Below are positions 33,635-37,405 of a stretch of DNA of 37,405 bases, in pieces. The stretch comes from Caldilineales bacterium (GTDB taxonomy: Bacteria; Chloroflexota; Anaerolineae; J102), in the NCBI GenBank assembly GCA_013360575.1, contig JABWBG010000007.1:1-37405 (forward strand). Direction: 5' to 3'. The notes beneath the pieces were generated by a model, which saw only the letters and a program-made list of their open reading frames with translations, was not told the origin of the DNA and ran no database searches. Within the stretch, counting starts at the first letter, position 1; every line of letters begins with the position of its first letter. Position numbers and translations under genes: made by a program.

Positions 33635-34170
33635 GGGCCAGGGGTCAGGGGTCAGTATTCAGGGGTCAGTATTCAGTGGTCAGTATTCAGTGGTCAGTGG
33701 TCAGTGTAACAGTCAACAGTCAACAGTCAACAATCAACAATCAACAATCAACAGTCAACGGCCATTCGCCATTGGCCATTCGCCATTGGCCATTCGCCAT
33801 TGCCCATTCGCCATTGCCCATTCACCATTGCCCATTCACCATTGCCCATTCGCCATTGGCCATTCGCCATTGCCCATTCGCCATTGCCCATTCGCCATTG
33901 GCCATTCGCCATTCGCCATTGCCCATTCGCCATTGCCCATTCGCCATTGGCCATTCGCCATTGCCCATTCGCCATTGCCCATTCGCCATTGCCCATTCGC
34001 CATTGGCCATTCGCCATTGGCCATTCGCCATTGCCCATTCGCCATTGCCCATTCGCCATTGGCCATTCGCCATTGGCCATTCGCCATTGGCCATTGCCCA
34101 TTCGCCATTGCCCATTCGCCATTGACCATTCACCATTGCCCATTCGCCATTGCCCATTCGCCATTGGCCA
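33632..34170. repeat. 77-unit heptamer array of three sequence families in one phase
   Basis: The 539 bases divide exactly into 77 units of 7. CAGTATT/CAGTGGT/CAGGGGT units come first, then ACAGTCA/ACAATCA, then TTCGCCA/TTGGCCA/TTGCCCA. The phase holds across both family changes and to the last unit. Long reading frames through it are artefacts, giving 7-residue protein periods. It separates the FAD oxidase gene from the cassette region. Confidence 0.95.
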
Positions 34171-34195
34171 TTTTGCAGCGGGGTCTGCCCCGCGC

Positions 34196-34390
34196 CTAAG
34201 TGAGTAGCTTGACCGGCGGCGTGTCCATTTGCGTGGCATTTGGGAGAGTGATATATTCGGCGATGTCGTCCGGGTTGCCGGATAAGGTGATTTGGTTAGC
34301 CGGCCTGGCAACCCAAGCGTGATTCCGCTTTTTGTCCTCACGCAGGATATGGTACGGAATAGTTCCCTGTTTGCCAGCCCGTGAAGGGTG
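34196..34390 (-). pseudogene. C-terminal remnant of an unrecognised gene
   Basis: A start-less open frame encodes RAGKQGTIPYHILREDKKRN followed by HAWVARPANQITLSGNPDDI and further residues ending TPPVKLLT and TAG. Composition and low stop density suggest true former coding sequence. It has no ATG, GTG or TTG near the 5' side, being preceded by an in-frame TAA at 34391-34393. A GCGGGG/CCCCGC hairpin (34178-34193) follows its stop. The family is not recognised. Confidence 0.35.
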
Positions 34391-34457
34391 TTAGGCGGAT
34401 TCCGGATACTGTCTTCTGGAGGATGAAAAAGCGGATTTCGTATAATAATAGTTAGGC
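34390..34457 (+). other. Two GTTAGGC boxes of integron recombination-site type
   Basis: GTTAGGC occurs at 34390-34396 and 34451-34457, each followed by GG. It matches the GTTRRRY core at which integron cassettes join. The second box could be the left boundary of the membrane-protein cassette; AGGCGGCCTACTG after it is echoed by AGGCGGCTTACTG at 34885-34897 past the gene. No full attC fold was found for these two boxes. Confidence 0.4.
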
Positions 34458-34515
34458 GGCCTACTGCGTCACGAACATCAAAAACCGCACTGGTTATGAA
34501 AGGCAGGTGAGACGT

Positions 34516-34875
34516 ATGTCAAACGTAATCATGCCCGAGTCAGGTAGCTCATCGTCGCAAGCCAGAGGCCGCGGATTCTGGCCGCGATCAGCCCTCGGCT
34601 GGATCGCAATTGTCCTTGCGCTTGTCGCACTGGCGTCATGGGTCGTATTTCCGGTGCTCACGATGACGTATAGAGAGACATATCCCGTGGTGGATACGTG
34701 GGTTATGCCGGCTATCGCGACGACACTCGTGGATGTGGCGGCGATCCTGAGTCTGGTGACTGTGTGGTTGCGGCACGAACGCTCAGTTCTGAGCATCATG
34801 ACGCTGGTCGTCACAATGCTGGCTGGGCTGTTCTTCACGTCCATCGTCGTCGGGGAGGCGATCGGCGGCGCGTAA
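34516..34875 (+). CDS. Small membrane protein in a cassette-like position
   Basis: 119-residue protein with three predicted membrane segments: ALGWIAIVLALVALASWVVF (about 27-46), AIATTLVDVAAILSLVTVWL (about 65-84) and MTLVVTMLAGLFFTSIVV (about 94-111). The N-terminus is polar and Ser-rich. No enzymatic motif is seen and I do not recognise the family. ATG 34516 follows AGGTGA by 5-6 bases. The gene is bracketed by a GTTAGGC box at 34451 and a well-formed attC-like site at 34923-34995, so it is probably an integron cassette gene. Such cassettes usually lack their own promoter. Confidence 0.6.
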   Translation: MSNVIMPESGSSSSQARGRGFWPRSALGWIAIVLALVALASWVVFPVLTMTYRETYPVVDTWVMPAIATTLVDVAAILSLVTVWLRHERSVLSIMTLVVTMLAGLFFTSIVVGEAIGGA

Positions 34876-34922
34876 CCCCCGATCAGGCGGCTTACTGTTT
34901 TAGGGTCTTTTATCCCGGGAAA

Positions 34923-34995
34923 GGCCGCCTAACACCGGGTTGCAGGCGACGTTGCTCCGCTCCGCAACGCGCCTGAACCCGACCGTTGGGCGGCC
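34923..34995 (+). other. attC-like integron recombination site
   Basis: The outer pair GGCCGCCTAAC and GTTGGGCGGCC contains the R-type boxes GCCTAAC and GTTGGGC (GTTRRRY). Inside, GGGTT-G-CAGGCG and CGTTGC pair with GCAACG and CGCCTG-AACCC around a small loop. One strand has an extra G and an extra A that remain unpaired, as in classical attC sites, where such bases set the polarity. Length about 73 bp is in the normal range. Confidence 0.72.
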
Positions 34996-35017
34996 ACGCA
35001 AGGAGCAAAGTCAAAAC

Positions 35018-35476
35018 ATGGCGAGAGCACCTTTTCAGGTTTTGGTTTATCCATATCGCAGAAAATCGAATGGACAGATTGAATATGCGCTGATGAAAAG
35101 GTCAGATGAAGGGTATTGGCAGGCAATTGCTGGTGGCGGTGAAAATGATGAAAAACCACTCGAAACCGCTAAAAGAGAAACCTATGAAGAGTCTGGCATT
35201 CTCCCAACATCCGAATTTATGCAATTGGATACAATTGAACCTGTACCAGTGATTGAGTTTAGAGATAGTCACCTTTGGGGTGATACTGTTTATGTAATAC
35301 CGCAGTATTGCTTTGGCGTAACCGCACAGAATATTCAAATAGCAATTTCACATGAACATACCGAATACAAATGGTTTACATACGAAGAAGCATATCAGTT
35401 AATGAAGTTCGATGGAAATAAAACGGCTTTATGGGAATTGGACAAGAGACTGAAAGGCAAAGGCCCTCGTGGATAA
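35018..35476 (+). CDS. NUDIX hydrolase, likely cassette gene
   Basis: 152-residue NUDIX protein that hydrolyses a nucleoside diphosphate linked to another group. The box is complete: GGGENDEKPLETAKRETYEE then SGI, giving Gx5Ex7REx2EExGx with the catalytic EE. N-terminal strand FQVLVYPYRRKSNGQIEYALMKRSDEGYWQAIAGG precedes it; HTEYKWFTYEEAYQLM follows late, as in (d)NTP pyrophosphohydrolases. The gene is AT-richer than all others in the window, with codons such as AAA, TTT and ATA common, a sign of recent transfer. ATG 35018 lies 22 bases after the attC-like site; AAGGAG is 12 bases upstream. Confidence 0.88.
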   Translation: MARAPFQVLVYPYRRKSNGQIEYALMKRSDEGYWQAIAGGGENDEKPLETAKRETYEESGILPTSEFMQLDTIEPVPVIEFRDSHLWGDTVYVIPQYCFGVTAQNIQIAISHEHTEYKWFTYEEAYQLMKFDGNKTALWELDKRLKGKGPRG

Positions 35477-35594
35477 CGACAGTTTTGGCAAACGATATTA
35501 TATGTTTTTATCTAGTGGAAAATAGTCGTAATTTAATTCTATTTATCGAAAATCCTGTTTCGGGTGAATGGCAATGATGATTCTTCAAAAGAAA

Positions 35595-35730
35595 GGCTGG
35601 CTAATACAGCGTGCAGCGGATGGGTGGGAGTCGCCGCGTTTTCAAGCAGGTTTCTGGCTGAAGATTGGTTCCGACAAAATAGCGTTGTCACCTCCCGCCC
35701 ACACGCAGGTAACGCAAACCGTTAGCCGGG
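35595..35730 (+). other. Possible second, longer attC-like site
   Basis: GGCTAAT (35599-35605) and GTTAGCC (35721-35727) pair as outer boxes, and GCGGATGGGTGGGAG pairs with CTCCCGCCCACACGC at about 12 of 15 positions. The length of about 135 bp is within attC range. The boxes do not match GTTRRRY strictly. The preceding stretch 35477-35594 is AT-rich and shows no gene. Confidence 0.35.
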
Positions 35731-35739
35731 CGCAGGGCA

Positions 35740-35880
35740 GTGAAGGCTGAAGGCCGGGCTTGCGGACTCGACCGGCGGATGCGAGAATACGGCTGCCGGC
35801 GCAGGCAGACAGGCAGCAGCCAGACTGGCGCTGCCGGCGCAGGCAGACCCGCCCGCCGCCGAACGGCGGAACCGCTGGTT
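35740..35880 (+). repeat. Direct repeat copy A flanking the DUF2442 cassette
   Basis: About 105 bases here match 36381-36480 at roughly 80 percent, starting GTGAAGGCTGAAGGCCGGGC and ending in a GAACC/GGTTC hairpin. Copy A has an extra 38-base segment that repeats GGCGCAGGCAGAC. Function is unknown. Confidence 0.7.
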
Positions 35881-35922
35881 CTGCTTGGCCATTAGCCGCT
35901 GATTTGACAAGGAGATAGTCCG

Positions 35923-36077
35923 ATGCCAGTGATAATATCCAAACACTCGAAATGCTTGAGGGCGATTTGCCTGTGCGTGCCTAAAGACTGGTGAAGGAGT
36001 GGGGCGCGCAATATCAGCAAGAATTGCTACGGATGTGGAATAGTAATGAATTCAAGCAATTGCCTGGATTGGAGTAG
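35923..36077 (+). pseudogene. DUF4160 gene with internal deletion and stop
   Basis: AAGGAG and ATG 35923 open with MPVIIS, the usual DUF4160 start. After about 20 bases the sequence joins, in a shifted frame, to TLEMLEGDLPVRA, an in-frame TAA, then RLVKEWGAQYQQELLRMWNS and NEFKQLPGLE with TAG at 36075-36077. These segments match the end of DUF4160 proteins; the middle of about 40 residues is missing. DUF4160 genes commonly pair with DUF2442, which follows here by 4 bp. Confidence 0.7.
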
Positions 36078-36081
36078 TGAT

Positions 36082-36384
36082 ATGAATGCTCCCAGAATAA
36101 AATCGGTGACACCTCTGAAAGAGAGACACCTATTGGTAACATTTGTCAACGGAGTCCAAAAGGTTTATGACTGCCAGAGGATCTTGAATCTTGATCGCTT
36201 TCAGATGTTGAAACACCAAGCCTTTTTCAAGGCAGTCACAGTCGATCCTGGGGGGTATGGCGTATCCTGGGATGATGAAATGGATTTGAGTGAATACGAG
36301 TTGTGGAACAATGGCATTGAGGTTGAGCCAAGTACGGTTTCGAGCAAGGGAGAGAGGGTTGCGCAACCGACACCGCGGCTGTGA
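36082..36384 (+). CDS. DUF2442 protein
   Basis: 100-residue DUF2442 protein: [62 protein letters not shown]. The closing DxxGxxxxWDxExDLSxxxLW is diagnostic. ATG 36082 has GGAG 7 bases upstream; a longer frame from 36046 lies within the DUF4160 remnant. The family is small, probably nucleic-acid or protein-binding, and often treated as TA-like with DUF4160; its partner is broken here. The last 10 residues run into direct-repeat copy B, so the C-terminus may be altered. Confidence 0.85.
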   Translation: MNAPRIKSVTPLKERHLLVTFVNGVQKVYDCQRILNLDRFQMLKHQAFFKAVTVDPGGYGVSWDDEMDLSEYELWNNGIEVEPSTVSSKGERVAQPTPRL

Positions 36385-36480
36385 AAGCTGAAGGCCGGGC
36401 TTGCGGATTCGGCCAGCAGGTGCAAGAATACGGCCGTCGTGCAGGCAGACCCACCCGCCGCCTGTGGAACCGTCGGTTCC
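36381..36480 (+). repeat. Direct repeat copy B
   Basis: This matches 35740-35880 at about 80 percent, without the 38-base insertion. It ends with a perfect GGAACC-GTC-GGTTCC hairpin (36466-36480). The last codon of the DUF2442 gene lies inside its first bases. Confidence 0.7.
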
Positions 36481-36490
36481 GGGCGGACAG

Positions 36491-36572
36491 AAGAAGGTTG
36501 GATGGTTGGATGGTTGGATGGATGAATGAATGGTTGGTTGGTTGGTTGGATGGTTGGATGAATGGTTGGAAA
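36491..36572 (+). repeat. GGTT/GGAT/GAAT tetranucleotide repeat
   Basis: Tandem 4-base units with GG as first pair fill this stretch. The remainder up to 36652 contains only a short CCGGC/GCCGG hairpin and no gene. Confidence 0.8.
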
Positions 36573-36652
36573 TGTTCCGCATGCAATTTGTTCTGACGAC
36601 TCTTGAACTTGCTCCGGCGGTAAGCCGGCAGTGCATCCGATCGATGATGTGA

Positions 36653-37156
36653 ATGATACCTGATTGGCTGTGGATTGTGGCGGCGATCGTCGGCGTGCTG
36701 GCAGCCGGAATGCTGCGCGAGCGCTGGCGTCTGCGCGGCATGGAGGACTTTGCCAGGCAGCATGGATTCGTGCTGCATTCGCCGTTCACGCCCGGCGAGC
36801 GCCCGCCGCTGGCAGCGCTGGCGGAGCGGCTCGAGGGACGCCCCCCCACCCGCTGGGGCGCGGGGATCACGGGTGTGGTCGACGGCATCGAGATCGCCAT
36901 CGCCGAGCACGAAACGCCGGCGCGCGGCGCGGACGCCACAGGCTCCCCCCATACCATCGGCATCTGGCGGGTGATGGCGGCGTGGCCCCTGCGCTCCGCC
37001 GGCGTGAGCGCCGATCCCGGCGATCCGTGGCCCCACGGCGGCCAGCTTGTCTGCGATGGCGAGTGGGCTGCCTGGCGGCTGCGCGGCAACCTGACGCAAG
37101 CCAACGTCGAGACGCTGCTGGCCCATCTCCCCGCGGCGCGGCGCCGGTTCGAATAG
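36653..37156 (+). CDS. Single-span membrane-anchored protein of unknown function
   Basis: 167-residue protein with an N-terminal membrane segment (WLWIVAAIVGVLAAGML, residues 5-21) followed by a basic patch RERWRLRG, which predicts the bulk on the cytoplasmic side. The soluble part (MEDFARQHGFVLHSPFTPGERPPLA... TGVVDGIEIAIAEHET...) resembles small proteins in which a modest beta domain follows a signal anchor, but I recognise no family. GC-rich with normal codon use, so it is not part of the cassette-like region. ATG 36653 lacks a ribosome-binding site; an overlapping minus-strand frame of similar length is weaker in codon bias. Confidence 0.6.
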   Translation: MIPDWLWIVAAIVGVLAAGMLRERWRLRGMEDFARQHGFVLHSPFTPGERPPLAALAERLEGRPPTRWGAGITGVVDGIEIAIAEHETPARGADATGSPHTIGIWRVMAAWPLRSAGVSADPGDPWPHGGQLVCDGEWAAWRLRGNLTQANVETLLAHLPAARRRFE

Positions 37157-37405
37157 GGCCGAAGAGTCGCAGCCGCCCCACACAGCGGGGCCTGATTGGC
37201 AGAGGCCTGCGGCATTTTCGGTCATTTTCTGCGTCCCGAACAGAACCCTGCTGCCTCTGCCGAGTCCACGCCCGCCCTGCAGGAAACGCGAGTCGCTGGG
37301 CGGCGGATAATAGAGTCGTTGCTGAATAGCGGAGGAGGATAGAGTTCCCCTACCCCAGCGAGTTGTTATGCGGCCGCAGCCCGAAGCACTCGTTTCTGGA
37401 TGCGA
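37157..37405. other. Window end without recognisable gene
   Basis: No convincing coding sequence or hairpin was found in these 249 bases. GTTATGC, a loose match to an integron core site, occurs near 37365 but without a partner in view. Confidence 0.4.

Noticed and set aside
33632-34170. CRISPR array
   Set aside because: Unit is 7 bases with no 25-35 base repeat and no unique spacers; no cas genes.
33606-34341. Long open frames on both strands with 7-residue protein repeats (IRHCPFA, NGQWRMG types)
   Set aside because: They only translate the 7-base array; 21 bases equal 7 codons, so any frame without a stop stays open. No start context or family.
34194-34396. Full attC site between GCGCCTAAG and GTTAGGC
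   Set aside because: Span of about 200 bases and no inner paired stems; contains a gene remnant instead.
36130-37215. Minus-strand frames of 361 and 329 codons
   Set aside because: They run through the DUF2442 gene, a tetranucleotide repeat and the membrane protein, with Ser/Pro/His-rich low-complexity translation.

Overview
The window looks like a chromosomal segment of a GC-rich bacterium, most likely Chloroflexota (Anaerolineae/Caldilineae-like). This rests on overall gene style, the linked SNF2 and SWIM genes, many small toxin-antitoxin (TA) genes and abundant short-period intergenic repeats. It is inferred from memory of such genomes, not from a database comparison. No rRNA, tRNA or CRISPR array was seen.

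Layout. 1-7.2 kb is housekeeping: an edge-truncated membrane protein, purine nucleoside phosphorylase, a Xer recombinase, a class V aminotransferase, enolase with a strong terminator, an SsnA-like amidohydrolase, and a decayed small operon ending in an HNH-nuclease stub. From about 33.6 kb leftwards to 7.7 kb nearly everything is on the minus strand: an FAD amine oxidase, a sugar-type ABC transporter, a cyclodeaminase, two D-isomer dehydrogenases, an amidohydrolase, an SDR, a 5'-nucleotidase-like phosphatase, a class I aldolase, an FAD subunit and molybdenum subunit of an XdhD-like hydroxylase, then SNF2 ATPase, SWIM protein and a helicase-associated protein. The enzymes suggest uptake and breakdown of a purine-like or other N-heterocyclic or nucleoside compound. 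Four TA modules sit in the aldolase/FAD-subunit/XdhD gaps, two of them next to duplicated 3' ends of the neighbouring host gene. 34.2-36.5 kb looks like an integron cassette array without integrase: a membrane protein, a NUDIX hydrolase and a decayed DUF4160/DUF2442 pair, with at least one good attC-like site.

The most striking structure is intergenic. Most gaps on the minus-strand run hold tandem arrays with a period of exactly 7 bp. The heptamer differs from gap to gap, yet in nine genes the stop codon itself forms the first three bases of a repeat unit. In several gaps the arrays on the stop side and on the next start side are inverted relative to each other. One array of 77 units (33632-34170) passes through three sequence families without losing phase and abuts a gene with no normal start codon. 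A second clear structure is a 143-bp non-coding inverted-repeat element, present twice, each copy flanked by its own perfect 8-bp direct repeat: a convincing MITE.
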